64,000 nt of DNA. Origin: an uncultured Gammaproteobacteria bacterium. Its GTDB lineage: Bacteria; Pseudomonadota; Gammaproteobacteria; DRJJ01. Shown piece after piece: positions 52,348 through 61,175 of this stretch. The DNA is taken from the NCBI GenBank assembly GCA_947258795.1, contig CAMYJU010000007.1, positions 200,712-264,711 of the forward strand, given 5' to 3'. Position numbers and translations under genes: made by a program. Positions within the stretch are counted from its first letter, which is position 1, and each line of letters opens with the position of its first letter. The notes under the pieces are model-generated. The model was not told where the DNA came from, did no database searches, and was given only the letters and a program-made list of their open reading frames with translations.

Positions 52348-53031
52348 ATGAACTATCGTCAAATTGTCATTACCTGTATCGCGGCGAGCAGCCTGTTGCA
52401 GACCGGCTGTATCTCCGTGCAGCAGAAACCTGCCAGGGACTTCACTGCGTCAGCTCCGGTCAATTATATTCCGCCGGAGCCGAAGTCAGGTTCGATCTAT
52501 AACCAGCAGACTGCGATCCCGTTGTTCGAGGATCACAAGGCAGGACGTATTGGCGATATTCTGACTATTGTGCTTCAGGAAAACACCCAGGCCAAGAAAA
52601 ACGCCGAGACCAAACTGGCCAAATCAACCGATATCGATACCGGCATGCCAACCCTGCTGGGTCGGCCTACGACCCTGAACGGTACCGAGGTGTTGAACTT
52701 TGAGGTCGAAACCGAAACGGAATTCGAAGGTAAAGGCGATAGCCAGCAGAGTAACCAGTTAAGCGGCACGATCAGTGTTACGGTTTATGGTGTGTTACCG
52801 AACGGCAACCTGCAGGTCAGGGGACAGAAATTCGTACAACTGAACCAGGGCGAGGAATATGTGCAGATATCGGGTATCGTCCGGCCCTCTGATATCGATG
52901 CCAATAACCAGGTCATTTCAACCAAGGTCGCGGATGCACGGATTGCATACAGTGGTACCGGTGCCGTGGCCGACAGCAACGCCGCCGGCTGGTTGACCCG
53001 TTTCTTCGTCAGTGCATTCTGGCCATTCTGA
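52348..53031 (+). CDS. flgH: flagellar L-ring lipoprotein FlgH
   Basis: 227 residues. The signal peptide ends in the lipobox LQTGC (Cys21). The mature protein carries [22 protein letters not shown] and [31 protein letters not shown], conserved in FlgH. It forms the L-ring in the outer membrane. 10 bases separate its stop from the flgI start. Confidence 0.96.
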   Translation: MNYRQIVITCIAASSLLQTGCISVQQKPARDFTASAPVNYIPPEPKSGSIYNQQTAIPLFEDHKAGRIGDILTIVLQENTQAKKNAETKLAKSTDIDTGMPTLLGRPTTLNGTEVLNFEVETETEFEGKGDSQQSNQLSGTISVTVYGVLPNGNLQVRGQKFVQLNQGEEYVQISGIVRPSDIDANNQVISTKVADARIAYSGTGAVADSNAAGWLTRFFVSAFWPF

Positions 53032-53041
53032 GGTGGACGTC

Positions 53042-54190
53042 ATGACCAGAAAAATTTACAAGGGGCCAACCGTCAGCAAACTGTTACTGACAGCATGCAT
53101 CGTGATGCTGGTACTGCTGGCGGGTGTTACCAATATTGCGAAAGCGGATCGTCTGAAAGACCTGGTGTCGATCAGCGGTATACGCTCTAACCAACTGGTC
53201 GGTTATGGTTTGGTGGTCGGACTGGACGGCACCGGTGACTCAACCAATCAGACCGTCTTTACCATCCAGAGTCTGAAGAGCATGTTACGTCGCTATGGCA
53301 TTACCTTACCACCAAACGTCAATCCAAGACTGGATAACATTGCGGCGGTTTCGGTGCATGCCGTGTTACCGCCGTTTAGCAAGATCGGACAAAAGATAGA
53401 TATAACCGTTTCTTCACTCGGTAATGCAGACAGTCTCAGGGGAGGCAGCTTGCTGATGACACCATTGAAAGGCGCGGATGGACAGACCTATGCGATTGCA
53501 CAGGGTAACCTGGTGGTTGGCGGTTTTGGTGCCAAGGGTAATGATGGTTCGCGCGTGGTTGTGAATGTGCCCAGTGCCGGACGGATACCGAACGGGGCCT
53601 CGGTCGAAAAGCTGGTCAATACCGGTTTTGCCGAAGGCGATACCATCACCCTGAATCTGCATAGTGCCGATTTCACTACCGCTAATCGCATCAGTGGCGC
53701 GATTAATCGACTGGTTGGGCAGGGTACTGCACGTCCGGTCGATGCTATATCGATCAATGTGAATGCGCCGAAAGACGCCGCACAACGCGTTGCATTTGTA
53801 TCATTTCTGGAAGAAATCAATGTTGAACCGGCCGACGCACCGGCCAGAATAATTGTCAATGCACGTACCGGCACGATCGTGGTCGGCGATCATGTGCGCG
53901 TGATGCCATTCGCTGTAACGCATGGCAGTCTGACAGTGGCTATTACAGAGAGTCAGGATGTCAGTCAGCCAGCAGCTTTTGCGAGAAGAGGCAGGACGGT
54001 GGTTACCGATGCCACGGATATCAGTATCGAACAGGAGCAGGCGCGCATGCTGATGTTCGATAGCGGTGTGACCTTGCGTGACCTGGTACGTGCCGTTAAC
54101 GAAGTTGGTGCAGCGCCAGGTGACCTGATGGCAATACTGGAAGCGCTGAAGCAGTCCGGTGCGTTACGCGCGGAACTGATTGTGATCTAG
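53042..54190 (+). CDS. flgI: flagellar P-ring protein FlgI
   Basis: 382 residues from the ATG at 53042, with GAGGTGG just upstream; a frame from 53012 overlaps flgH and is less likely. A signal peptide (cut near IAKA) is followed by [31 protein letters not shown], the FlgI signature. The C-terminus has [25 protein letters not shown]. It builds the P-ring around the rod with FlgA's help. Confidence 0.96.
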   Translation: MTRKIYKGPTVSKLLLTACIVMLVLLAGVTNIAKADRLKDLVSISGIRSNQLVGYGLVVGLDGTGDSTNQTVFTIQSLKSMLRRYGITLPPNVNPRLDNIAAVSVHAVLPPFSKIGQKIDITVSSLGNADSLRGGSLLMTPLKGADGQTYAIAQGNLVVGGFGAKGNDGSRVVVNVPSAGRIPNGASVEKLVNTGFAEGDTITLNLHSADFTTANRISGAINRLVGQGTARPVDAISINVNAPKDAAQRVAFVSFLEEINVEPADAPARIIVNARTGTIVVGDHVRVMPFAVTHGSLTVAITESQDVSQPAAFARRGRTVVTDATDISIEQEQARMLMFDSGVTLRDLVRAVNEVGAAPGDLMAILEALKQSGALRAELIVI

Positions 54191-54202
54191 GGCTCTGGTG
54201 TA

Positions 54203-55177
54203 ATGGACGTCACGCCAGCCCTGTATACCGATTTTTCAGATTTACAGAATCTGAAATATGACAAGTCTGTAGACGAGCAGGCGCGTCTGAAGGCGGTAGC
54301 CAAACAGTTCGAAGGCATCTTTCTACAGATGATGCTCAAGTCCATGCGTGATGCAAATATCGGTGAAGAGCTGTTTGATAACGATCAGGTAAAAATGTAT
54401 CAGGACCTGTTTGATAAACAGGTCGCCCTGGAACTGGGCAACAGCCGTGGGGTCGGGCTTGCGGATATGCTGGCGAAGCAACTGGACAAGTCTTCGCCGG
54501 AGCAGGTCAACACTGGCAAGAATATGGCGGATTATCAGCGCAATGTATTCCATCGGATCAATGAGCTTTCGGCCAGGTCCAGGCTGGAGATGAATAATCC
54601 CCAGGTCGTTGCAGCCACCACCGGCAACATGGCTGCCGGCATGACACAAAGGGTGGTCAAGCCGGCCGAAACCGGACAGGTGGAACAGCCATCCTGGGAT
54701 ACACCGGAAGGATTTATTGAATCCCTGATGCCGCATGCCCGTACCGTGGCCGGCAAACTGGGCCTGCATCCGGCCTTTATTGTCGCGCAGGCGGCACTTG
54801 AGACCGGTTGGGGTGAGCATGTAATGAAAACAGCTGAAGGCCACAGTAGTCACAACCTGTTTGGGATCAAGGCGGGAAGTCACTGGCAGGGTAATACCGT
54901 TAGTTCAGATACGCTGGAATTCAGGGATGGTGTGATGAAACAGGAGAAGGCAGCATTCCGCTCCTATTCATCACTGGCAGATGCCTTCCATGACTATGCG
55001 AAATTCCTGTCCGACAATCCGCGTTACCGCAAGGTGGTCAACAGTGGCACTGATGTCGAACAGTTTTCAAACAGTCTGAGCAAAGCCGGCTATGCCACCG
55101 ATCCGGCGTATGCGAACAAGATTAGGGCGATTGTGCAGAGCGAACGCATGAAGCCATTTTTGAACAACGGTTTTTGA
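54203..55177 (+). CDS. flgJ: flagellar rod assembly protein/muramidase FlgJ
   Basis: 324 residues. The N-terminal rod-binding domain (about 25-100, KAVAKQFEGIFLQMMLKSMRD) is joined by a linker to a C-terminal glucosaminidase domain (about 170-320) with HPAFIVAQAALETGWGEHV and NLFGIKAG. It caps the rod and opens peptidoglycan for it. The dual-domain form is the one found in beta- and gammaproteobacteria. It starts 12 bases after flgI. Confidence 0.96.
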   Translation: MDVTPALYTDFSDLQNLKYDKSVDEQARLKAVAKQFEGIFLQMMLKSMRDANIGEELFDNDQVKMYQDLFDKQVALELGNSRGVGLADMLAKQLDKSSPEQVNTGKNMADYQRNVFHRINELSARSRLEMNNPQVVAATTGNMAAGMTQRVVKPAETGQVEQPSWDTPEGFIESLMPHARTVAGKLGLHPAFIVAQAALETGWGEHVMKTAEGHSSHNLFGIKAGSHWQGNTVSSDTLEFRDGVMKQEKAAFRSYSSLADAFHDYAKFLSDNPRYRKVVNSGTDVEQFSNSLSKAGYATDPAYANKIRAIVQSERMKPFLNNGF

Positions 55178-55246
55178 TGACGGATCTATTGTTGGTCATG
55201 CGAGCGGAGATATTGTTACAGGCGCTGGCCTGACCTGGAGAGTAAG

Positions 55247-57178
55247 ATGGCAGGATTTCTAGATATTGGTATTACGGCACTGCTGGCCAATCAGAGGGCA
55301 TTGACCACGACGTCCCAGAATATCGCCAATGTAAATACCCCTGGCTACAGTCGCCAGCGCGTGGAGTTTGCGACCCATCCGCCGCAGTTCGTGGGTGTCG
55401 GTTTCCTGGGTAATGGCGTACAGATTACCGATATCACCCGGGTATATGACCAGTTCCAGTATGATCAGATCAGGTCATCGACCACCGCATTCAATCAGCA
55501 GGACACCTTGTTCCGGTTTTCCAGCCAGGTTGACAATCTGCTCGCGAACCAGGACTCCGGACTGCAACCGGTACTGAACGGGATGTTCAGCGGTATACAG
55601 GACCTGGCCAATAATCCGGCATCCATAGCCAGTCGTGATGTCATGTTGAGTTCGGCCAATGACCTTACCGCTCGTTTACAGATTCTTTATGACCGTTTGA
55701 CAGGTATCCATAATTCGGTAAGTGCCGAGGTGACCAGCGCTGTCAACGAGGTCAACTCGCTGGCCAAGGGCATCGCGGACCTGAACAACACCATTGTCAC
55801 CACCAGCGGCAACAGTAGCGGCGAGGCGAATGACCTGCTGGATCAGCGTGATGAACTGATCAGCAGACTGTCCAGCCTGGTCGCGGTTGATACCGTTGAA
55901 CAGTCAGACGGTACCGTGAATGTCTATATCGGCAACGGACAGGCGCTGGTTTCTGGTATTGACCACCAGACACTGACCACCATGCGCGATGAATACGATC
56001 CGTCCAGGCTGAATGTCGGTTTTTCATTTGGGGGTAGTACCGTCGATATCAGCAAGCAGTTGACCGGCGGAAAGCTGGGCGGACTGTTGCAGTTCCGTTC
56101 GCAAGTGCTGGACAGCAGTTTTAACCAGCTCGGCAGGGTCGCGGTTGGTCTGACCACGACGATGAATAACCAGCACCAGCTCGGTATAGACTTGAACGGC
56201 AACCCGGGTGGGTTATTGTTTAATGACCTGAGTACCACGTTGTCATTCGCGAATGCGAATAATAACGCGGCGACCGATGTGGTCTACAGTGCAACGGTTA
56301 CTGATGCCGGCATCCTGCAGGCCAGTGACTACGAATTGAGTTTTGACGGCGCTAATTACAGCCTTACCCGACTGTCAGACTCAACGGTTGTGGGTAGTGC
56401 GGCATCTATCGCGGCCCTGTCTACCAGTGTATCAGGCACAGAAGGTTTCAGTCTCGGCTTGTCCAGTGGCGCTACTGTCAATGCAGGTGACCGTTTCCTG
56501 ATCTCGCCGGTTCATAACGCCGCTGGCAATGCCGCTGTCGCGATCACTGATCCGCGCAATATTGCGGCGGCTGCACCAATCCTGGCACAGGCAGGCAGTC
56601 TTGGGCCCAATAGTACCGCAGCCATAGCGCCGGGCACTGTAACCAGCGGTCCACCAACAGACCCTAATCTGACCCAGACAGTTACCATTACCTTTACCGG
56701 ATCGGGTACCTTTGATGTGACCGGGACAGGCACCGGTAATCCAACCGGTGTAGCCTATACTTCGGGTGGCGATATTTCCTTTAATGGCTGGACCACCCAG
56801 ATCAGCGGCACACCCGAGGCGGGTGATGTGTTTACCATCCAGGTCAACAGTAACCCGGCCGGCGATAATCGTAACGCGCTGGCGATGGGAGCAATTCAGG
56901 ATCTTTCTGCGCTGGAGAACAATACCCTGACGATACAGGAGGCATTTGGCCGCCTGGTTTCATCGACCGGTGCACAGACCCGTAGTGCGGAATTCGGTGC
57001 CGAGGCGCAGTCGGTATTACTGGAACAGGCAATCAATGATCGTCAGTCCACCTCGGGTGTCAATCTTGACGAGGAGGCCGCTAATATACTGCGTTTCCAG
57101 CAGGCCTACCAGGCCTCTTCCCAGATTATCAGTATCTCGAATTCACTGTTTGACAGCATACTGAATGCTTTAAGATGA
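55247..57178 (+). CDS. flgK: flagellar hook-associated protein 1 FlgK
   Basis: 643 residues. N-terminal ITALLANQRALTTTSQNIANVNTPGYSRQ and C-terminal GVNLDEEAANILRFQQAYQASSQIIS are FlgK-type. The middle (about 330-570) is a Thr/Ala/Gly-rich variable region, probably the exposed D2/D3-like domain, and makes the protein longer than the enteric form (about 550). FlgK joins hook and filament. FlgN is its chaperone. Confidence 0.96.
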   Translation: MAGFLDIGITALLANQRALTTTSQNIANVNTPGYSRQRVEFATHPPQFVGVGFLGNGVQITDITRVYDQFQYDQIRSSTTAFNQQDTLFRFSSQVDNLLANQDSGLQPVLNGMFSGIQDLANNPASIASRDVMLSSANDLTARLQILYDRLTGIHNSVSAEVTSAVNEVNSLAKGIADLNNTIVTTSGNSSGEANDLLDQRDELISRLSSLVAVDTVEQSDGTVNVYIGNGQALVSGIDHQTLTTMRDEYDPSRLNVGFSFGGSTVDISKQLTGGKLGGLLQFRSQVLDSSFNQLGRVAVGLTTTMNNQHQLGIDLNGNPGGLLFNDLSTTLSFANANNNAATDVVYSATVTDAGILQASDYELSFDGANYSLTRLSDSTVVGSAASIAALSTSVSGTEGFSLGLSSGATVNAGDRFLISPVHNAAGNAAVAITDPRNIAAAAPILAQAGSLGPNSTAAIAPGTVTSGPPTDPNLTQTVTITFTGSGTFDVTGTGTGNPTGVAYTSGGDISFNGWTTQISGTPEAGDVFTIQVNSNPAGDNRNALAMGAIQDLSALENNTLTIQEAFGRLVSSTGAQTRSAEFGAEAQSVLLEQAINDRQSTSGVNLDEEAANILRFQQAYQASSQIISISNSLFDSILNALR

Positions 57179-57188
57179 GGTTGGTTAT

Positions 57189-58082
57189 ATGAGAATCTCC
57201 AGCTTGATGATATCGCAGGCATCGATCAACCAGATCCTTGACCAGCAAAGCGAGTTACTTCGGACCCAGTTACAGTTGTCGTCGGGTAACCGGATTTTGT
57301 CACCTTCTGATGACCCGGCCGGTGCACGCAAGGTGCTCGATCTGAATGACGTGATCGAGACATTTGACCAATATCAGCGTAACGCGGACTCGGCCGGTTT
57401 CAGCCTGTCGCTGGAAGAGAACGTCTTGACCAGCGCGACGGATGTATTACAGCGCGCGCGTGAACTGGCGGTGCAGGGGCTCAATGACACAGTAGGCTCG
57501 GAAGAGCGTGTCACGATTGCGAAGGAAATCAGGCAACTGATGGACCAATTGGTATCGGTTGCGAATACACAGGACTCGGATGGCCAGTATATCTTCGGCG
57601 GGTATAACACAACCAATACCCCATTCAGTGGTGATGGCGCCGGTAATTTCACCTATGCCGGAGACCAGGGCCAGAAGCTGTTACAGATCAGCACCACACG
57701 CCAGATCGCAGCGGGTGATTCCGGTTATGACGTGTTCATGAATATACCCGGAACGACCGTCAATGCGTTCGATACCCTGTATGACCTGGCAACCGGCCTG
57801 GAGGCCGATGCACCCACGCAGGCATCATTGGATGATATCGATGCGGTCATGCAAAACTTTCAGACCATACGTGCCAGTATCGGTGCGCGCCAGAATGCGC
57901 TGGAAAACCAGAAATCGGTGAACGATGATGTGATCATCTCCAGTAGGGAAATCCTGTCGGATACACAGGATGTGGATATAGCGGAAGCCGTGGTCGAACT
58001 GAACAAGCGCCTGACCGGTTTGCAGGCGGCGCAGCAGAGCTATACGCGCATACAGGGCCTGTCACTGTTCAACTTTCTTTAA
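57189..58082 (+). CDS. flgL: flagellar hook-associated protein 3 FlgL
   Basis: 297 residues, short for FlgL but in range. The N-terminus MRISSLMISQASINQILDQQ and LQLSSGNRILSPSDDPAGA, and the C-terminus DVDIAEAVVELNKRLTGLQAAQQSYTRI, match FlgL/flagellin ends. It is the last flagellar gene; a small hairpin (58101-58118) lies between it and the sugar genes. The flagellin gene itself is not in the window. Confidence 0.95.
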   Translation: MRISSLMISQASINQILDQQSELLRTQLQLSSGNRILSPSDDPAGARKVLDLNDVIETFDQYQRNADSAGFSLSLEENVLTSATDVLQRARELAVQGLNDTVGSEERVTIAKEIRQLMDQLVSVANTQDSDGQYIFGGYNTTNTPFSGDGAGNFTYAGDQGQKLLQISTTRQIAAGDSGYDVFMNIPGTTVNAFDTLYDLATGLEADAPTQASLDDIDAVMQNFQTIRASIGARQNALENQKSVNDDVIISSREILSDTQDVDIAEAVVELNKRLTGLQAAQQSYTRIQGLSLFNFL

Positions 58083-58100
58083 TACTATAATAAACAAAAG

Positions 58101-58118
58101 AGCCCGATAGCCCGGGCT
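58101..58118 (+). terminator. weak hairpin after flgL
   Basis: AGCCCG pairs with CGGGCT around a 6-base loop, 18 bases beyond the flgL stop. No T-run; it may be an inefficient terminator or attenuator before the nucleotide-sugar genes. Confidence 0.35.
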
Positions 58119-58142
58119 TCCGACACGATAAGGGAATAACAT

Positions 58143-59270
58143 ATGTCTGACAGGCTCAAGGTCGCAACGGTAGTCGGAACGCGCCCGGAGCTGATCCGCC
58201 TGTCGCGCATTATCGCCCGCCTGGATGCCTGCACCCGGCACGCCCTGATACACACCGGACAGAACTACGATTTTGAACTGAACCAGGTGTTCTTTGACGA
58301 GCTGGAAATCCGCAAGCCGGATTACTATCTCGACGCCGACAAGGGGCCTGTCGCAAAAACCATTGCAGATATACTGCAAAAAATCGCCGTCGTGTTTGCA
58401 GAAACCGAACCGGACGCGGTGCTGATACTGGGCGATACCAACAGCAGCTTGTCAGCCATTATCGCCAAGAAAATGAAAATCCCGATTTTTCACATGGAGG
58501 CGGGCAATCGCTGTTTCGACCAGCGCGTGCCGGAAGAAACTAATCGCAAAATTGTGGATGTAACCAGTGATATTAATCTCCCATACAGTGATATTGCCAG
58601 GGAATACCTGTTGCGCGAAGGTTTTCCTCCGGACCGGGTAATCAAGACCGGTAGCCCAATGCGTGAAGTGGTTGATTACTACAGCACCGGCATCGAACAA
58701 TCGGATGTGCTTGCTCAGTTCGGCATAGACAAGGGCCGTTATTTTGTGGTCAGTTCTCATCGCGAGGAAAATGTCGATGACCCGGAAAATATGATGCGGC
58801 TGGTCAGTATGCTAAATGTGTTGGCCGAAAAATACCAACAGCCGGTGATCGTCTCAACCCATCCGCGTACACGTAACCGGCTCGACAAGCTGGATATCAA
58901 GTTGCACCCGCAGGTCAGGATGCAGAAACCGCTAGGCTTCTTCGACTATATCCAGCTGCAGAAGAACGCACATGCGGTATTGTCTGACAGCGGCACACTG
59001 ACCGAAGAGGCATCGATTATCGGTTTTAATGCACTGAATATCCGCGAGGCGCATGAAAGACCGGAAGGCATGGAAGAGGCGGTCGCGATCATGACCGGAT
59101 TCAATATCGACCGCATCATGCAGGGGCTGTCCGTTCTGGATAACCGCAGCGACACTTTTGTACCTGAAGTTGTACAGGATTACCAGGTCAGCAATGTATC
59201 AGAGAAAATCGTACGCATTATTCACAGCTACACCGACTATGTTAATCGTGTGGTGTGGTCAAAGTCCTGA
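58143..59270 (+). CDS. UDP-GlcNAc 2-epimerase family, FnlC/WbjD/WbvD type
   Basis: 375 residues. The sequence starts VATVVGTRPELIRLSRI and continues with HTGQNYDFELNQVFF, FHMEAGNRCFDQRVPEETNRK and SSHREENVDDPENMM. This matches the Cap5G/FnlC/WbjD/WbvD branch (2-epimerisation of a UDP-2-acetamido-2,6-dideoxy-L-sugar) rather than WecB, which starts VFGTRPEAIKMAP. Together with the RmlD-like reductase 40 bases downstream and the dehydratase at 63.3 kb it forms a nucleotide-sugar pathway. It follows flgL by 60 bases. Confidence 0.88.
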   Translation: MSDRLKVATVVGTRPELIRLSRIIARLDACTRHALIHTGQNYDFELNQVFFDELEIRKPDYYLDADKGPVAKTIADILQKIAVVFAETEPDAVLILGDTNSSLSAIIAKKMKIPIFHMEAGNRCFDQRVPEETNRKIVDVTSDINLPYSDIAREYLLREGFPPDRVIKTGSPMREVVDYYSTGIEQSDVLAQFGIDKGRYFVVSSHREENVDDPENMMRLVSMLNVLAEKYQQPVIVSTHPRTRNRLDKLDIKLHPQVRMQKPLGFFDYIQLQKNAHAVLSDSGTLTEEASIIGFNALNIREAHERPEGMEEAVAIMTGFNIDRIMQGLSVLDNRSDTFVPEVVQDYQVSNVSEKIVRIIHSYTDYVNRVVWSKS

Positions 59271-59310
59271 TAGTCATGTGTAGTCAGGTTCATCAAAAGC
59301 AGGCTCGACG

Positions 59311-60183
59311 ATGAAAAAGGTACTGGTACTGGGTGCAGGGGGCATGCTGGGTCATCAGATGCTACACCAGCTGGCTGCTCAATACACTGTTGCAGGTACG
59401 ACCAGAAACTATGACCAGCAACTGGCGCATACCGGTGCCAACCTGTATTCCGGTGTCAATGTTCAGGACATCGACACCGTCGAAAACCGCATCGACAGTT
59501 TTATGCCTGATGTCGTGCTTAATGCGGTTGGCGTGATCAAACAGTTGCAGGAATCCACTAATGCCGAATTGTCCATTCATATCAATTCGCTGTTTCCGCA
59601 TCAGTTGGCCAGAATCTGTAGTGAACGATCAATCCGGCTGATCCTGTTCAGTACAGACTGCGTGTTCAGTGGCAGCAAAGGCAAGCCCTATACCGAGGAA
59701 GATGTTGCCGATGCCCGTGACCTGTATGGCCTGAGCAAGTATATGGGGGAGGTGCAGCAATCAAATGTGCTGACCCTGCGCACTTCCATCATCGGGCATG
59801 AACTGAAGGGTAAACACAGCCTGCTGGAATGGGTGCTGTCACAGGCAGGGGCCGCTATTAATGGCTATGCCGGTGCGTTGTACAGTGGCTTTACGACACT
59901 GGAGATGTCTCGTATTGTATCGATGTTGATTGATGACTATCCTGAGATGCATGGGCTATACCATGTTTCCAGTGATGCAATCAGCAAGTACGATCTGATC
60001 AATATGATCAACGAAGCCTATGATCTGGGTATAACGATCAACAAGGATGAAGCATTTGTGTGTGACCGGAGGCTGGATAGCAATCTGTTTCGCAGGCAAA
60101 CCGGCTACCAGCCACCATCATGGCATGAGATGATCTGCAAGGCGCATGAAGAGTACAGCAAGACTGGTACTGGCCAGGGATGA
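59311..60183 (+). CDS. RmlD-like NAD(P)-dependent sugar reductase
   Basis: 290 residues. Rossmann motif GAGGMLGHQM at the N-terminus, FSTDCVFSGSKGKPY and YGLSKYMGE (the SDR Tyr-x3-Lys), then LRTSIIGHE. It resembles dTDP-4-dehydrorhamnose reductase (RmlD) and the WbvR-type reductases used with FnlA- and FnlC-type enzymes. It lacks the extra cupin domain of Cap5F/WbjC reductases that make FucNAc. Predicted role: reduces the 4-keto intermediate to UDP-L-RhaNAc, which the 2-epimerase turns to UDP-L-QuiNAc. 40 bases downstream of the epimerase. Confidence 0.82.
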   Translation: MKKVLVLGAGGMLGHQMLHQLAAQYTVAGTTRNYDQQLAHTGANLYSGVNVQDIDTVENRIDSFMPDVVLNAVGVIKQLQESTNAELSIHINSLFPHQLARICSERSIRLILFSTDCVFSGSKGKPYTEEDVADARDLYGLSKYMGEVQQSNVLTLRTSIIGHELKGKHSLLEWVLSQAGAAINGYAGALYSGFTTLEMSRIVSMLIDDYPEMHGLYHVSSDAISKYDLINMINEAYDLGITINKDEAFVCDRRLDSNLFRRQTGYQPPSWHEMICKAHEEYSKTGTGQG

Positions 60184-60218
60184 TATTTGCAACGGACTGA
60201 ACTATTGGAGCAAACAAG

Positions 60219-61160
60219 ATGATGAACTCGGTCAATTGGTTATCCAGGGAAACCTTGTTTCCGGCAGTAAGCCAGATACTGGATAAGGTCGACACCTTGC
60301 TGGATATCGGTTGCGGTATCAAGCCGCAGAACCTGGTCGTACCCAAGGTACATATATGCTGCGAGCCCTACTCGGAATATGTCGAGAACCTGCAACAGAA
60401 TGTTAACGCCTTGACGGATAGAAGCTTTCTTATTCTGCAGGCAACCTGGGCAGAGGCGGTTAGGGTATTTCCGCCAAAGTCTGTCGATACGATATACCTG
60501 GCCGATGTGATCGAACACCTGGACAAGGAAGAGGGTGCACAGTTGCTCAGGGAAACGGAGAAGATCGCGCGCAGGCAAATCGCAATCTTTACGCCTTACG
60601 GTTTCATGCCTCAGTGTCATCCGGATGGCGTGGATGCATGGGGTATGAATGGTGGTGACTGGCAGGAACATAAATCCGGCTGGTTACCGGAAGACTTCGG
60701 CCCTGGATGGGATTTTTATGCATGCAAGGACTTCCATCCCAATGACCATAGCGGACGCCCGTTTGAGAAACCCTACGGTGCATTCTGGGCGGTCAGGAAT
60801 ATGGGTACCGAATCGGACAGGCTGAATGCAGAAGGCGAGGCCCTGTTCCAGTCAGGCAATAAAGGTAATGCCTGTGATGCGTTTATTAACGCGATTCGTG
60901 AAGACTCCGACAATCCCAATCCGTATATTAATATGGGTGTGCTGGCCTGGGAGTATGGTTCTGCGGAAATGGGGCTCAGGTTTATCAAGGCTGCGCTGGA
61001 CATCGAACCATCAAATCAGGACGCGGCGCTGAACAGCGTTCTGATGTTACAGGCCCTGGGCCAGGGGGAGGCGGCGCTTGAAATGACCCGGTTTTATAGT
61101 CAGCAGTTTAGTGACAATGCACAATTCCGTCAGCTGCTGCAGGAGATGGAGCAAGGATGA
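60219..61160 (+). CDS. SAM methyltransferase fused to C-terminal TPR repeats
   Basis: 313 residues. The N-terminal half is a class I methyltransferase fold: LLDIGCGIKPQNL (motif I), then SVDTIYLADVIEHLDKEEG. About residues 205-313 form two to three TPR-like helix pairs (AEGEALFQSGNKGNACDAF, NPYINMGVLAWEYGSAEMG). It is 36 bases after the reductase gene. The opposite-strand neighbour has TPR first and methyltransferase last. A role in modifying the locus's glycan or a glycosylated protein is inferred from context only. Confidence 0.82.
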   Translation: MMNSVNWLSRETLFPAVSQILDKVDTLLDIGCGIKPQNLVVPKVHICCEPYSEYVENLQQNVNALTDRSFLILQATWAEAVRVFPPKSVDTIYLADVIEHLDKEEGAQLLRETEKIARRQIAIFTPYGFMPQCHPDGVDAWGMNGGDWQEHKSGWLPEDFGPGWDFYACKDFHPNDHSGRPFEKPYGAFWAVRNMGTESDRLNAEGEALFQSGNKGNACDAFINAIREDSDNPNPYINMGVLAWEYGSAEMGLRFIKAALDIEPSNQDAALNSVLMLQALGQGEAALEMTRFYSQQFSDNAQFRQLLQEMEQG

Positions 61161-61175
61161 TCGAACACGCAGGTG

